64,000 nucleotides of DNA from Rhodopseudomonas sp. P2A-2r (GCF_026015985.1 NZ_CP110389.1:1334001-1398000); one strand, 5' to 3'. Numbered from the stretch's first letter, positions 1 to 9,495 are shown. The notes: a model not told the origin generated them from the sequence alone. Program-made: numbers and translations.

Positions 1-1425
1 CTGAAGGGCAAGGCGATCATCACCACCTCGCGCTCCTCTATGGAGCCGTTCCTGAAGAGCTCGACGCGGCGCGACCTGCGCGAGCGCGCCTACAAGGCCT
101 TCATCGAGCGCGGCAACAACGGCAACGCCAACGACAACAACGAAACCATCGTCGAGATACTCAAGCTGCGCGAGGAGACCGCAAAGCTCCTGGGCTTCCC
201 GACCTTCGCCGCCTATCGGCTCGAGGACTCCATGGCCAAGACGCCGGAAGCGGTGCGCGGGCTACTGGAGCGGGTGTGGAAGCCGGCGCGCGCCCGGGCG
301 CTGGCCGACCGCGATGCGCTGCAGGAGCTGGTGGCGGAGGAGGGCGGCAACTTCATGCTCGCCGCCTGGGACTGGCGCTACTACGCCGAGAAGCTGCGGC
401 AGCGCCGCGCCAATTTCGACGATGCCGCCATCAAGCCGTATCTCGCGCTCGACAACATGATTCTGGCGGCCTTCGACACCGCGACAAAGCTGTTCGGCGT
501 GACCTTCGAGGAGCGCAAGGACGTTCCAGTCTGGCATCCCGACGTCCGGGTCTGGGAGGTCAAGGACGCCAAGGGACAGCACAAGGCGCTGTTCTACGGC
601 GACTATTTTGCCCGCCCCTCGAAGCGCTCGGGCGCCTGGATGACCTCGCTGCGCGACCAGCAGAAGCTCGACGGCAGCGTGGCACCCCTGATCCTCAACG
701 TCTGCAACTTCTCCAAGGGCGCCGACGGTGCGCCGTCGCTGCTGTCGCCGGACGATGCCCGCACTTTGTTCCATGAATTCGGCCATGGCCTGCACGGCAT
801 GATGTCCGACGTCACCTATCCCTCGCTGTCTGGCACCTCGGTGTTCACCGACTTCGTCGAGCTGCCGTCGCAGCTCTACGAGCACTGGCAGGAGCAGCCG
901 CAGGTGCTCAGGCAGTTCGCCACCCACTACCAGACCGGCGAGCCGCTGCCGGATGACCTCTTGAAGCGCTTCATCGCCGCGCGAAAATTCAACCAGGGCT
1001 TTGCCACGGTGGAGTTCGTATCGTCGGCGCTGATCGATCTCGAATTCCACACCCAGCCGGCCTCGGCGTCGGCCGATGTGGCGGCCTTCGAAAGGAAGGA
1101 ACTCGAGAAGATCGGCATGCCCGCGGAAATCTCGCTGCGCCACCGGCCGACCCAGTTCGGTCACATCTTCTCCGGCGATCACTATGCATCCGGTTACTAC
1201 AGTTACATGTGGTCCGAGGTGATGGACGCCGACGCCTTCGGCGCCTTCGAAGAGGCCGGCGACATCTTTGACAAGGCGGTAGCCAAGCGGCTGCTCGACG
1301 ACATCTATGCTTCGGGCGGCTCGCGCGACCCCGAGGATGCCTACATCGCCTTCCGCGGCCGGGCACCCGAGCCCGACGCGCTGCTGCGTCGCCGCGGCCT
1401 GCTCGACACGCCGGAGGCGGCGTAA
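1..1425 (+). CDS. M3 family metallopeptidase (oligopeptidase A / dipeptidyl carboxypeptidase), C-terminal part
   Basis: The reading frame is open from the first base, so the N-terminal third of the protein lies outside the window; 474 residues are visible. It is a zinc endopeptidase of the thimet oligopeptidase family that degrades short peptides in the cytoplasm or periplasm. The zinc motif HEFGH is at visible residues 258-262, in the context TLFHEFGHGLHGMM, and the downstream FVELPSQLYEHW segment supplies the third zinc ligand region expected of M3 enzymes. The conserved late HIFSGDHYASGYYSYMWSEV segment is also present. The stop is 1 base before the start of the next gene, so the two may be co-transcribed although the functions are unrelated. 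Dcp and PrlC cannot be told apart from this fragment. Confidence 0.93.
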   Translation: MKGKAIITTSRSSMEPFLKSSTRRDLRERAYKAFIERGNNGNANDNNETIVEILKLREETAKLLGFPTFAAYRLEDSMAKTPEAVRGLLERVWKPARARALADRDALQELVAEEGGNFMLAAWDWRYYAEKLRQRRANFDDAAIKPYLALDNMILAAFDTATKLFGVTFEERKDVPVWHPDVRVWEVKDAKGQHKALFYGDYFARPSKRSGAWMTSLRDQQKLDGSVAPLILNVCNFSKGADGAPSLLSPDDARTLFHEFGHGLHGMMSDVTYPSLSGTSVFTDFVELPSQLYEHWQEQPQVLRQFATHYQTGEPLPDDLLKRFIAARKFNQGFATVEFVSSALIDLEFHTQPASASADVAAFERKELEKIGMPAEISLRHRPTQFGHIFSGDHYASGYYSYMWSEVMDADAFGAFEEAGDIFDKAVAKRLLDDIYASGGSRDPEDAYIAFRGRAPEPDALLRRRGLLDTPEAA

Positions 1426-1426
1426 C

Positions 1427-2077
1427 GTGCGCCGGGGGATTCAGCGCGCGCTCGGTCTGCTGATGCTCGTTGTCGCTCTTGCGGGCAGCATCGGCTCCGC
1501 CGCCGCACACCCTCATGTATGGGTCACCGCAGCGAGCGAACTGGTCTATGCGCCGGACGGCAGCATCACCGGCGTGCGCCATGCCTGGACCTTCGACGAC
1601 ATGTTCTCGACCTATGCGCTGCAGGGCATCGAGACCAAGACCAAGGGCGTCTACACCCGCGAGGAACTGGCGCCGCTGGCGCAGACCAATGTGGAGTCGC
1701 TGAAGGAATTCGCCTTCTTCACCTTCGCCAAGGCCGACGGCAAGAAGCAGCGCTTTGTCGACCCGGTCGACTACTATCTCGAATACAAGGACACGGCGCT
1801 GGTGCTGCACTTCACGCTGCCGTTCAAGACCCCGTTCAAGACCAAACAACTGGCGCTCGAAGTGTTCGATCCGACGTTCTTCGTCGATTTCGGGCTGCAG
1901 AAGAAGGACCCGATCCGGCTGGTCGGCGCCCCGGCCAGCTGCACCACGGCGATCGAGCGTCCCAGCGACGGCGCCGCCACGGCGCAGAAGATCGGCGAGG
2001 ACAATTTCATGGATGGCGGCGCCAATGCCAACTTCGGCGCGATGTTCGCCAACAAAATCACGGTGAACTGCCCATGA
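1427..2077 (+). CDS. DUF1007 family periplasmic protein, partner of a NicO metal transporter
   Basis: This 216-residue protein starts at GTG 1427; the upstream in-frame ATG at 1307 lies inside the peptidase gene. The GTG start gives a clean signal peptide (RRGIQRALGLLMLVVALAG then AAA) followed by the family hallmark AHPHVWV. DUF1007 proteins are exported and are regularly encoded directly upstream of NicO nickel/cobalt permeases. The histidine-containing mature N-terminus suggests metal binding in the periplasm (inference). The stop codon overlaps the ATG of the following NicO gene (ATGATG at 2074), which implies translational coupling. The metal specificity cannot be read from the sequence. 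Confidence 0.85.
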   Translation: MRRGIQRALGLLMLVVALAGSIGSAAAHPHVWVTAASELVYAPDGSITGVRHAWTFDDMFSTYALQGIETKTKGVYTREELAPLAQTNVESLKEFAFFTFAKADGKKQRFVDPVDYYLEYKDTALVLHFTLPFKTPFKTKQLALEVFDPTFFVDFGLQKKDPIRLVGAPASCTTAIERPSDGAATAQKIGEDNFMDGGANANFGAMFANKITVNCP

Positions 2078-3254
2078 TGGCCGATTTGTCGCCCCGCCTC
2101 TCACCCCGTTATGCCCGGCCCTGGGTTATGGTCATGTCATGTGCAGCCGTGCTTGCACTTGCCGTCCTCGCCGACGCCTCGCTGCACGACGCGCTGGCGC
2201 AAAATCCCTTCGGCGCGCCGCGTGCCGCGCCTGACACGCAGGTCGGTGGCATTGTCGGCTGGCTGCTGACGCAGCAGTCCAAATTCTACCGCGAGATGTC
2301 GTCGACCATCCGCGCCGCCAAGAACGACGGCTCTGCGGTGTGGACCCTGCTGGTGATCTCGTTCGTCTACGGCATCTTCCACGCCGCCGGCCCCGGCCAC
2401 GGCAAGGCGGTGATCTCGTCCTATCTGGTGGCCAATGAGGAGACCGCTCGCCGCGGCATCGTGCTGTCCTTCGTCTCGGCGCTGATGCAGGCGTTGGTGG
2501 CCGTCCTGATTGTCGGCATCGGTGCCTGGCTGCTCAACGTCACCGCGAAGACCATGTGCGGCGCCGAGCGCGTCGTCGAAATCGCCAGCTACGCGCTGAT
2601 TGCGGCGTTCGGCGCCCGGCTGGTGTGGAGCAAGGGCCGCGGCTTTTTTGCGCGCTGAGCGCCTCGCAAGCGCCGCCTGCGCCGCAACTGGCGATGGCCC
2701 ATGCCCCGGCGCAAGCCAGCGTGCATCATGATCATCACGGCCATGAGCATCACGATCACGGTCATCAGCACGGCCATGCACACGCCCATTCGCATGCTCA
2801 TGCCGCCCATGGGCACGCCCATGCCGAGGCGACCGCGCACGCGCACCACGACCACGTCCATGACGAGCATTGCGGCCATTCCCACGGCCCGACCCCGGAC
2901 CAGCTCGCCGGACCGGGCGGCTGGGCGCGCGGCTTCGGTGCGATCCTCACGGTCGGTATCCGGCCGTGCTCGGGCGCCATCCTGGTGCTGGTGTTCGCGC
3001 TGGCGCAGGGCTTGTTCTGGGCCGGTGTCGCCGCCACCTTTGTGATGGGTCTGGGCACTGCTATCACGGTGGCGACCATCGCGGTCATGGCTGTTACCGC
3101 CAAAGGCCTGGCCCGGCGCGTTATCGGTTCCCGCGAGGGCGGCGGGGCACTGGTGATGCGCGGTCTCGAATTCGGCGCCGCCGGGCTGGTGCTGCTGTTT
3201 GGCGTCGGCCTGCTGCTCGGCTATATCGCCGCCGAGCGCGTCACCTGTTTCTGA
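2074..3254 (+). pseudogene. NicO family nickel/cobalt transporter, interrupted by a frameshift at a T6 run
   Basis: Two adjacent frames together encode one NicO (RcnA-like) membrane transporter. The first part, 2074-2658, begins with a hydrophobic segment and contains the family motif HAAGPGHGKAVI, then several membrane segments. It stops at TGA 2656-2658 just after a run of six T (2644-2649). The other frame continues through a very histidine-rich cytoplasmic-type loop (about 2720-2890, repeated H-x-H and HGH), then the second hallmark [15 protein letters not shown] and three hydrophobic segments to 3254. Adding one T restores a 393-residue protein of normal length. NicO proteins move Ni2+ or Co2+ across the inner membrane, and the His-rich loop is a known feature of the family. 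Because the parts on both sides are intact, a base-calling error or a very recent mutation is likelier than decay. Confidence 0.85.
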
Positions 3255-3307
3255 TCTTTCGCGCTGCGCCCGGGTCCGGGGGCGGCCAAAACGAAAAGCA
3301 CAATACC

Positions 3308-4345
3308 ATGAGCGTCGTCATTCCCATCGAGCGAGCCCCGGCGGCCACCGCCACGGCCATGCAACGCGTCGGCGTGCTGCTGGTCAATCTCGGTACGCCG
3401 GATACCGCCGATGCGCGCGGGGTGCGGGTCTATCTCAAGGAGTTCCTGTCCGATCCCCGGGTCATCGAGGATCAGGGCCTGCTGTGGAAGCTGATCCTCA
3501 ACGGCATCATTCTGAACACGCGTCCCGCCCGCAAGGCCAAGGACTATCTGAAGATCTGGAACAACGAACTCAACGAATCGCCGCTCAAGACCATCACCCG
3601 TGCGCAGTCGGACAAGCTGGCGGCATCCATCGCCGGCCACACCCATGTCATCGTCGACTGGGCGATGCGCTACGGCAATCCGTCGATGCAGGCGCGGATC
3701 GAGGCGCTGACCGCGCAGGGCTGCGACCGCATCCTGATCGTGCCGCTCTATCCGCAGTATTCGGCGGCCACCTCGGCCACCGTCTGCGACGAGGCGTTCC
3801 GTGTGCTCGGCACCATGCGCGCGCAGCCCACGCTGCGGGTGACGCCGCCTTATTACGACGAGCCGGATTATATCGACGCGCTGGCGCGCTCGATCGAAAG
3901 CCATGTGGCGGCGCTGCCGTTCGTGCCGGAACTGATCGTGGCGTCGTTCCACGGCATGCCGCAGAAATACATCGACAAGGGCGATCCCTACCAGGCGCAG
4001 TGCATCGCCACCATGCAGGCACTGCGCAAGCGCATGGGGCTCGATGGATCGAAGCTGATGCTGACGTTCCAGTCGCGCTTCGGCTTCGACCAGTGGCTGA
4101 AGCCCTATACCGACAAGACCATCGAGCAGCTCGGCAAAGACGGCGTCAAGCGCCTCGCCGTGGTGATGCCCGGCTTCTCGGCCGACTGCCTGGAGACGCT
4201 GGAAGAAATCGCGCAGGAAAATGCCGAGATCTTCAAGCATGCCGGCGGTGAACATTTTTCAGCGATCCCCTGCCTCAACGACAGCGATCCTGGCATGGAC
4301 GTGATCCGCCAGCTGGTGCTGCGCGAGCTGCAGGGCTGGATCTGA
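3308..4345 (+). CDS. hemH: Ferrochelatase
   Basis: The 345-residue product inserts Fe2+ into protoporphyrin IX, the last step of protoheme synthesis, at the inner face of the cytoplasmic membrane. Recognisable family segments are GVLLVNLGTP near residue 21, FLSDPRVI, the porphyrin-cleft segment VPLYPQYSAATSA, the metal-site histidine in SFHGMPQKYIDKGDPY, the FQSRFG segment and the acidic FSADCLETLEEI helix with the catalytic glutamate. The ATG at 3308 begins about 17 residues before the conserved core; the much longer upstream frame overlaps nicO and is not coding. A nested palindromic repeat follows the stop. No Irr or Fur box was recognised upstream. Confidence 0.97.
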   Translation: MSVVIPIERAPAATATAMQRVGVLLVNLGTPDTADARGVRVYLKEFLSDPRVIEDQGLLWKLILNGIILNTRPARKAKDYLKIWNNELNESPLKTITRAQSDKLAASIAGHTHVIVDWAMRYGNPSMQARIEALTAQGCDRILIVPLYPQYSAATSATVCDEAFRVLGTMRAQPTLRVTPPYYDEPDYIDALARSIESHVAALPFVPELIVASFHGMPQKYIDKGDPYQAQCIATMQALRKRMGLDGSKLMLTFQSRFGFDQWLKPYTDKTIEQLGKDGVKRLAVVMPGFSADCLETLEEIAQENAEIFKHAGGEHFSAIPCLNDSDPGMDVIRQLVLRELQGWI

Positions 4346-4352
4346 CAACGCG

Positions 4353-4469
4353 CTCCGCCGTCATCCTGAGGCGCTCGCCCGCAGGGCGAGCCTCGAAGGA
4401 TGGGTGTTCGGGACCTGCGGCCCATCCTTCGAGGCGCGCAAGTGCGCGCTCCTCAGGATGACGGCGGAG
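4353..4469. repeat. Dispersed nested palindromic repeat, copy 1
   Basis: An 18-bp perfect inverted repeat (ctccgccgtcatcctgag at 4353-4370 against 4452-4469) encloses a second 14-bp perfect inverted repeat (cctcgaaggatggg at 4391-4404 against 4421-4434). The RNA would fold as a long two-tier hairpin right after hemH. The words gtcatcctgagg and gcgagcctcgaaggatg recur at 21068-21110, so this is a dispersed family rather than a simple terminator. Such elements are common between genes in Bradyrhizobium and relatives. Confidence 0.85.
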
Positions 4470-4582
4470 TTTGTTTCGCAAGGGCTTGAGGCAATCGCTC
4501 GCTTTTCCCCGCATCGAACCTTACATCTGAATTCGGCGACCTAATCACGCGCGGCATTGCGCGGTTTCGCTGGGAGAATTCG

Positions 4583-5578
4583 ATGACCGGTTTCGACATC
4601 TTTGCCATCGCCTTCGTCGTGCTGGTCATCCTGACCCTGTTCGCCGGCGTCAAAACCGTGCCGCAGGGCTATGACTGGACCATCGAGCGGTTCGGCAAGT
4701 TTACCCGCACGTTGTCGCCCGGCCTCAACATCATCATCCCGTATTTCGATCGCGTCGGCCGCAAGGTCAACATGATGGAGCAGGTGATCTCGATCCCTGA
4801 GCAGGAGGTGATCACCAAGGACAACGCCACCGTGACGGTGGACGGCGTTGCCTTCTACCAGGTGTTCGACGCCGCCAAGGCCAGTTACGAGGTCTCCGAT
4901 CTCACCCAGGCGATCGTGGTGCTGACCATGACCAATATCCGCTCGGTGATGGGCGCCATGGACCTCGATCAGGTGCTGTCGCATCGCGACGAGATCAACG
5001 AGCGGCTGTTGCGCGTGGTCGATGCCGCGGTGTCGCCGTGGGGCCTCAAGGTCAACCGCATCGAGATCAAGGACATCGTGCCGCCCGCCGATCTGGTGGA
5101 AGCGATGGGCCGGCAGATGAAGGCCGAGCGCGTCAAGCGCGCCGATATCCTGCAGGCGGAAGGCCAGCGCCAGTCGGAAATTCTGCGTGCGGAAGGCGCC
5201 AAGCAGGGCCAGATCCTGCAGGCCGAAGGCCGCCGCGAGGCCGCGTTCCTCGACGCCCAAGCCCGCGAGCGGGCCGCGGAAGCCGAGGCCAAGGCCACCG
5301 AGATGGTCAGCAATGCCATCGCCAGCGGCGACGTCGCGGCGCTCAACTACTTCATCGCCGACAAGTACATCAAGGCGTTCGGCCAGATCGCCGACTCGCC
5401 GAACCAGAAGATCATCATGCTGCCGATCGAGGCGATGGGCGTGCTGGGTTCGCTGGCCGGGATCGGCGAGATTGCCAAGGCGACCTTTGGTGAAAGCGCC
5501 GCCTCGGCGCAGACCGCGGCCCGCCGCGGTTCGGTGCCGCCGACCGGGCCGGTCCCGCCGGTGCCGCCAAGGAGCTGA
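4583..5578 (+). CDS. SPFH domain / band 7 membrane protein (stomatin, QmcA type)
   Basis: The protein has 331 residues. An N-terminal membrane helix ([17 protein letters not shown]) is followed by a band 7/SPFH domain ([24 protein letters not shown], then [16 protein letters not shown]). A long charged coiled coil rich in repeated AEG/QR units (about residues 180-240) and a Pro-rich tail complete it. SPFH proteins of this type form large membrane-bound oligomeric cages linked to membrane microdomains and FtsH regulation. A Shine-Dalgarno sequence (gggag) precedes the ATG. The stop is 2 bases from the following nfeD-like start; the SPFH/NfeD pairing is a well-known conserved operon and supports the assignment. 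Confidence 0.93.
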   Translation: MTGFDIFAIAFVVLVILTLFAGVKTVPQGYDWTIERFGKFTRTLSPGLNIIIPYFDRVGRKVNMMEQVISIPEQEVITKDNATVTVDGVAFYQVFDAAKASYEVSDLTQAIVVLTMTNIRSVMGAMDLDQVLSHRDEINERLLRVVDAAVSPWGLKVNRIEIKDIVPPADLVEAMGRQMKAERVKRADILQAEGQRQSEILRAEGAKQGQILQAEGRREAAFLDAQARERAAEAEAKATEMVSNAIASGDVAALNYFIADKYIKAFGQIADSPNQKIIMLPIEAMGVLGSLAGIGEIAKATFGESAASAQTAARRGSVPPTGPVPPVPPRS

Positions 5579-5580
5579 CA

Positions 5581-6024
5581 ATGGCCGACATGTTCATCAC
5601 GCTGGGCACTTGGAATTGGCTGATCTTCGGCTTGTTGCTGATGGGACTGGAGCTGCTCGCGCCCGGCGTCTTCATGTTCTGGCTCGGCCTCGCCGCCTTC
5701 CTGGTCGGCGTGGTGTCCTTCGTGGTGACGCCGTCCTGGCAGCTGCAGATCCTGCTGTTTGCGCTGTTCGCCGCCGCCGCCGTGCCGCTGTGGCGGCGCA
5801 TCGCGCGGCAAAAACCCGGCGTCAATCCCAACCCGTTCCTCAACAAGCGCTCCGACGCGCTGGTCGGCCGCATCTGCACGCTGGAGAAGCCGATCGTCGA
5901 CGGCGAAGGCATCGTGCGGATCGACGACACCGTATGGCGTGTGGCGGGGCCGGATACGCCCGCCGGCAGCAAGGTCAGGATCGTGCAGGCCGATGGGGCG
6001 AGCCTGACGGTGGCCGGGATTTAG
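5581..6024 (+). CDS. NfeD family membrane protein
   Basis: This 147-residue protein has two or three N-terminal hydrophobic segments (WNWLIFGLLLMGLELLAPGV, FWLGLAAFLVGVVSFVV, LQILLFALFAAAAVPLW). A soluble C-terminal OB-fold domain of the NfeD type follows (GRICTLEKPIVDGEGIVRIDDTVWRVAGPDTPAGSKVRIV). It is the partner of the SPFH protein immediately upstream. It matches the short NfeD form without the ClpP-like protease domain. Together they probably organise or protect membrane proteins; the precise role is not known. Confidence 0.93.
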   Translation: MADMFITLGTWNWLIFGLLLMGLELLAPGVFMFWLGLAAFLVGVVSFVVTPSWQLQILLFALFAAAAVPLWRRIARQKPGVNPNPFLNKRSDALVGRICTLEKPIVDGEGIVRIDDTVWRVAGPDTPAGSKVRIVQADGASLTVAGI

Positions 6025-6141
6025 ACGAGCACCGTTCTCGTGCCTCGGACGCGATGCAACCTAGCGAAGCGAAGCTTCGCGCGGAAGTATTGCTTCGCAG
6101 AGCTGAGGTCGTCACGAATGCAAGCATCGGTGTTTGGTGCG

Positions 6142-6187
6142 GTCCCGGACGCGCAGCGGCACAAGTGCGCCGCTGCGCGTCCGGGAC
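6142..6187 (+). terminator. Strong hairpin between nfeD-like gene and kdsD (terminator-like, also a repeat-family palindrome)
   Basis: A perfect 19-bp inverted repeat (gtcccggacgcgcagcggc, 6142-6160, against 6169-6187) with an 8-base loop lies between the convergent stops of the NfeD and KdsD genes. There is no T tract, so it may act as a bidirectional transcript end or RNA-stabilising hairpin. The word gtcccggacgcg belongs to a dispersed palindrome type of this bacterial family. Just upstream (6064-6102) sits another imperfect palindrome of the gcgaagcttcgc type. Confidence 0.6.
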
Positions 6188-6201
6188 ACGATAATGTGGA
6201 G

Positions 6202-7227
6202 TTACGCCACGCCCGCGCGGAGCAGATCGTGCAGATGCACGATGCCGATCGGCTTCTTCGCCTCGGTGACCAGCAACGCGGTGATTTTCGAGGAGTTGAG
6301 GATCTCCAGCGCCTCGCCGGCCAGCAGGTCGCGGCTGATGGTCTTCGGGTTTTTGGTCATCACCTCGTCGACCGCCACGGTCATCAGATCGGGCCGCATG
6401 TGGCGGCGCAGGTCGCCGTCGGTGACGATGCCGACGATGTGGCCCCTGGCGTCGACGATGCCGACGCAGCCGAAGCCCTTGGAGGACATTTCCACCAGCG
6501 CGTCGGACATCTTGGTGCCCAGCGGCTTCAGCGGCACCGCGGCGCCGTCGTGCATCAGGTCGCGGGTATATTTCAGCATGGCGCCTAGCTTGCCGCCCGG
6601 ATGCAGCACCGAAAAATCCACTGAGGTGAAGCCGCGGCCTTCGAGCAGCGCGATGGCCAGCGCGTCGCCCAGCGCCAGCAGCATCAGCGACGAGGTGGTC
6701 GGCGCCAGGTTGTGCGGGCAGGCCTCGCGCGCCTTGGGCAGAGCCAGCGAAACATCGGCTGCCTGCGCCAGCGTCGACTCGCTGTTGGCGGTCATGGCGA
6801 TCAACGGGATGCGGAAGCGCTTGGCATAGGTGATTAGGTTCTTCATCTCCGCCTGCTCACCGGACCACGACAGCGCCAGGATGACGTCGTCGGCGGTGAT
6901 CATGCCGAGATCGCCATGGCTGGCCTCGGCGGCGTGGACGAAGAAGGCGGGCGTGCCGGTGGAGGCGAAGGTCGCGGCGATCTTGCGGCCGATATGGCCG
7001 GACTTGCCGAGGCCGGTGATGATCAGCCGGCCGCGGGCGTTGCGGATCCGGTCGCAGGCCGCAGCGAAGGCCGGGCCAAGATCTGACTGCAGTGCCGCAG
7101 CCAGCGCGGTGACGCCGCTGGCCTCGGCGTCCAGGGTGCGCAGCGCCGAGGAAATTGCAGCAGTCGCCTGATCGGTCATCGCCGCCTGAGCTTGCGAATC
7201 CGTGGCTGCGGATTTTGAGCGTGCCAT
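6202..7227 (-). CDS. kdsD: Arabinose-5-phosphate isomerase (KdsD/KpsF/GutQ family)
   Basis: The 341-residue enzyme interconverts ribulose-5-phosphate and arabinose-5-phosphate, the first step towards Kdo for lipopolysaccharide. A SIS domain occupies about residues 55-190 (GRLIITGLGKSGHIGRKIAATF, HAAEASHGDLGMI, SWSGEQAEMKNL). Two CBS domains follow at about 215-335, ending in IGIVHLHDLLRAGVA. The family-typical segments PTTSSLMLLALGDALA and DFSVLHPGGKLG are intact. The ATG at 7227 follows a weak ribosome site. It is a single gene with no Kdo cluster next to it; galU lies about 4 kb away and also supplies envelope sugar precursors. Confidence 0.95.
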   Translation of the reverse strand: MARSKSAATDSQAQAAMTDQATAAISSALRTLDAEASGVTALAAALQSDLGPAFAAACDRIRNARGRLIITGLGKSGHIGRKIAATFASTGTPAFFVHAAEASHGDLGMITADDVILALSWSGEQAEMKNLITYAKRFRIPLIAMTANSESTLAQAADVSLALPKAREACPHNLAPTTSSLMLLALGDALAIALLEGRGFTSVDFSVLHPGGKLGAMLKYTRDLMHDGAAVPLKPLGTKMSDALVEMSSKGFGCVGIVDARGHIVGIVTDGDLRRHMRPDLMTVAVDEVMTKNPKTISRDLLAGEALEILNSSKITALLVTEAKKPIGIVHLHDLLRAGVA

Positions 7228-7434
7228 GCATTCATCCCGTGGACCGGAATTATTGATTGGTCCGGCGCTCTTCCTAGCACGGCTGCGGCTGTGAAGCGAA
7301 ACGCCCCCTGCGATCTCAACGCCTCATTAACCATAGTTGTTTTAACTCCGTTAACGACAGGTTCCGCGCCGCGTCGCGGCTTGTAGGGAACCGGAAATTT
7401 TTAAGTATCTGATTATGTTGGAGTATTCAGGATC

Positions 7435-9144
7435 GTGAGGACAGGTCCAGCCACGGGCCGCCGCCAGCGCGCAGTTGCTCTGCGTGCGCTGTCGGCTGGT
7501 CTGTGGCTGGTCGGCCTCGGCGCTCCGGCGCTGGCGCCGGCACCGGCTGCCGCACAGGCCTTGACCAGCGACCTGTTGCGTCCGACGCCGGGCGGCTTCA
7601 TCGCGCCGCAGGACATGCCGCTGCGCCGCACTGGCGATGCCCGACCGGGCGATAGCGACTCCACGTCGGCGATTAGCGCTCCGTCGCGAATCGGGCAACT
7701 GCCGACCTATGGCAGCGGCGCTGCCGCGGGTGCCTCGGACTCCGGCTACGATTCGCTGAACCGCACGCGCAAGCGGCCGAAATTCTATCCCGGACAGGTC
7801 AGGCCGAAGCCATCGCCTGGTCCCGGCAGTCCGCCGCCAGCCCTGCGTCCGACCCTGACCAACCCGCCGCTGTCGATTCCGCCGTCATCGACGGCGAACA
7901 AGCCGCCGGTGTCGGCATCGGTGGCCGGCAGCGCTGTCGGGCAACCAGCGCGCCGGCGGCTGCGGCCAGACGACGATCCGTTCGGCGCAACCGGCGTCTA
8001 TGTGGGCAGTTTCCTGGTCAAGTCCGCGGTCGAACTCGGTGGCGGCTATGACAGCAATCCCGCGCGCTTTGTGGCGCCGCGCAGTTCGAGCTTCTACCGC
8101 ATCGCGCCGGAGCTGCTGGCGGCGTCCGACTGGTCGCGTCATTCGGTGATCGTCGATCTCAGGGGCTCCTACACCGGCTACGAGAAGACCTTTCCGGCGC
8201 CGGCTGGCCAGATCTCCTCGGCGCCGGTCGACGTCGCCCGCATCGATTTCACAGGCAAGGTCAACGGACGGCTCGACGTCACCCGCGACAATCGCTTCAA
8301 CGGCGAGTTTCGGCTGCGCGTCGGCGCCGACAACCCCGGTAGTCCGAACATTCAGGCCGGACTGGCGAAGTTTCCTTTGTTTACCGCGACCGGCAGCACG
8401 GTCGGTTTCGAACAGGATTTCAACCGTCTGCAGGTCAAGCTCGACGGCACGGTCGACCGCATCGCCTATCAGGACTCGCAGCTCACCAACGGTGTCAGCA
8501 CCACCAATAACGACCGCAACTACAATCAGTACGGCGGTGTCGGACGCGTCAGCTACGAAGTTCTGCCTGGCCTGCGGCCTTTCGGCGAGATCCAGGGCGA
8601 TACCCGTGTCCACGACACCCCGGTTGATCGATCCCTCTATCAGCGCGATTCCAACGGCGGCTACGTTAAGGCCGGCACCACCTTTGAATTCACCCGGCTG
8701 CTGACCGGCGAGGTCTCGATCGGCTATGCCGCGCGCCGCTATGCCGACCCGGGGTTGCAGGACCTGAAGGGGTTGCTGACCACAGCCTCGCTGGTATGGA
8801 CGGCAACGCCGCTGACCACGGCAAAGTTCATTTCCGTCAGTTCGATCGACGAAACCACGCTGGCCGGCGTGCCGGGCGTGCTGACGCGTACCTACACGTT
8901 CGAAGTCGATCACGATTTCCGCCGATGGCTCACCGCGGTGGGCAGGTTCACCTATGGCACGCAGGACTATCAGGAGAGCACGCGGTTCGACCAGATCTAC
9001 GGGATCTCCGGCGACCTGGTGTTCAAGCTCAACCGAGAACTGCAGATCAAGGCGCAGGTGCGCCACGACCGGCTGGAGTCGAACCTCGCCGGTGCCAGCA
9101 CCAATGCGACCGTGGTGATGCTAGGCGTGCGGTTGCAGCGCTAG
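7435..9144 (+). CDS. Outer membrane beta-barrel protein (putative BBP2-type)
   Basis: The 569-residue protein starts at GTG 7435 and has a signal peptide (long Arg-rich start, hydrophobic ALSAGLWLVGLGAPAL, then AAAQA). A low-complexity Pro/Ser-rich region spans about residues 60-180. From about residue 195 the sequence is typical of an outer-membrane barrel: alternating aromatic/polar strands such as VELGGGYDSNPARF, GEFRLRVGADN, GEVSIGYAARRYADPG and a final strand ending ATVVMLGVRLQR. The initial GGGYDSNP strand is a hallmark of the putative beta-barrel porin 2 group. Its substrate is unknown. The gene stands alone, divergent from kdsD. Confidence 0.8.
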   Translation: MRTGPATGRRQRAVALRALSAGLWLVGLGAPALAPAPAAAQALTSDLLRPTPGGFIAPQDMPLRRTGDARPGDSDSTSAISAPSRIGQLPTYGSGAAAGASDSGYDSLNRTRKRPKFYPGQVRPKPSPGPGSPPPALRPTLTNPPLSIPPSSTANKPPVSASVAGSAVGQPARRRLRPDDDPFGATGVYVGSFLVKSAVELGGGYDSNPARFVAPRSSSFYRIAPELLAASDWSRHSVIVDLRGSYTGYEKTFPAPAGQISSAPVDVARIDFTGKVNGRLDVTRDNRFNGEFRLRVGADNPGSPNIQAGLAKFPLFTATGSTVGFEQDFNRLQVKLDGTVDRIAYQDSQLTNGVSTTNNDRNYNQYGGVGRVSYEVLPGLRPFGEIQGDTRVHDTPVDRSLYQRDSNGGYVKAGTTFEFTRLLTGEVSIGYAARRYADPGLQDLKGLLTTASLVWTATPLTTAKFISVSSIDETTLAGVPGVLTRTYTFEVDHDFRRWLTAVGRFTYGTQDYQESTRFDQIYGISGDLVFKLNRELQIKAQVRHDRLESNLAGASTNATVVMLGVRLQR

Positions 9145-9228
9145 CAGCCTTATCCCGGACGCAGCGTGTCGCAACTGCGACGTGTTGCGCTGCAGTTGCA
9201 GAGTTGGGACGGGGAAGTAAGCTTGGCG

Positions 9229-9495
9229 CTATTTCCGACGGATGCGGACGTTGGGCCGGGTGAATCGCACGCCCTTGTTGTCGGGCAGCCGCACCGCGTT
9301 GTAGCCGCCCGCGATGCAGGCCTCGCGCTGCGGCATCTTCTCCAGCGGGCCGCGGGCGGTTTCCCACCATGATGCGCGGTGCGACGCGCGCGGCAGCGCG
9401 TCGTTGATGATCTCCTCGATCTGCTCGAGGCTCAGGATAAATTCAGGCACGGTCTGTTTCAGCAGATAGTCGCGCAGCAGATCGTAATCGGGCAC
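9229..9495 (-). CDS. Small conserved hypothetical protein (88 aa)
   Basis: This short protein begins MPDYDLLRDYLLKQTVPEF and continues with an acidic helix (LSLEQIEEIINDALP) and a basic Trp-containing segment (SHRASWWETAR). It ends with the basic tail RFTRPNVRIRRK. The layout resembles small proteins of the DUF7662 type that share a YDPLRDYL-like start, but this assignment is by eye and uncertain. No signal peptide or membrane segment is present. The gene lies convergent to the beta-barrel gene, with no operon partner. Confidence 0.6.
   Translation of the reverse strand: MPDYDLLRDYLLKQTVPEFILSLEQIEEIINDALPRASHRASWWETARGPLEKMPQREACIAGGYNAVRLPDNKGVRFTRPNVRIRRK

Noticed and set aside
1519..2073. 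N-terminal extension of the NicO frame back to 1519
   Set aside because: It overlaps the DUF1007 gene in another frame; the ATG at 2074 coupled to the DUF1007 stop is the proper start.
989..2104. A 371-codon frame on the minus strand across the peptidase and DUF1007 genes
   Set aside because: It spans two clear + strand genes and encodes Arg-rich low-complexity sequence.
2640..2660. Programmed ribosomal frameshifting at the T6 run of nicO
   Set aside because: The run is preceded by C, so the heptamer does not fit the X-XXY-YYZ pattern well, and five other genes break in the same way, which favours sequence error.
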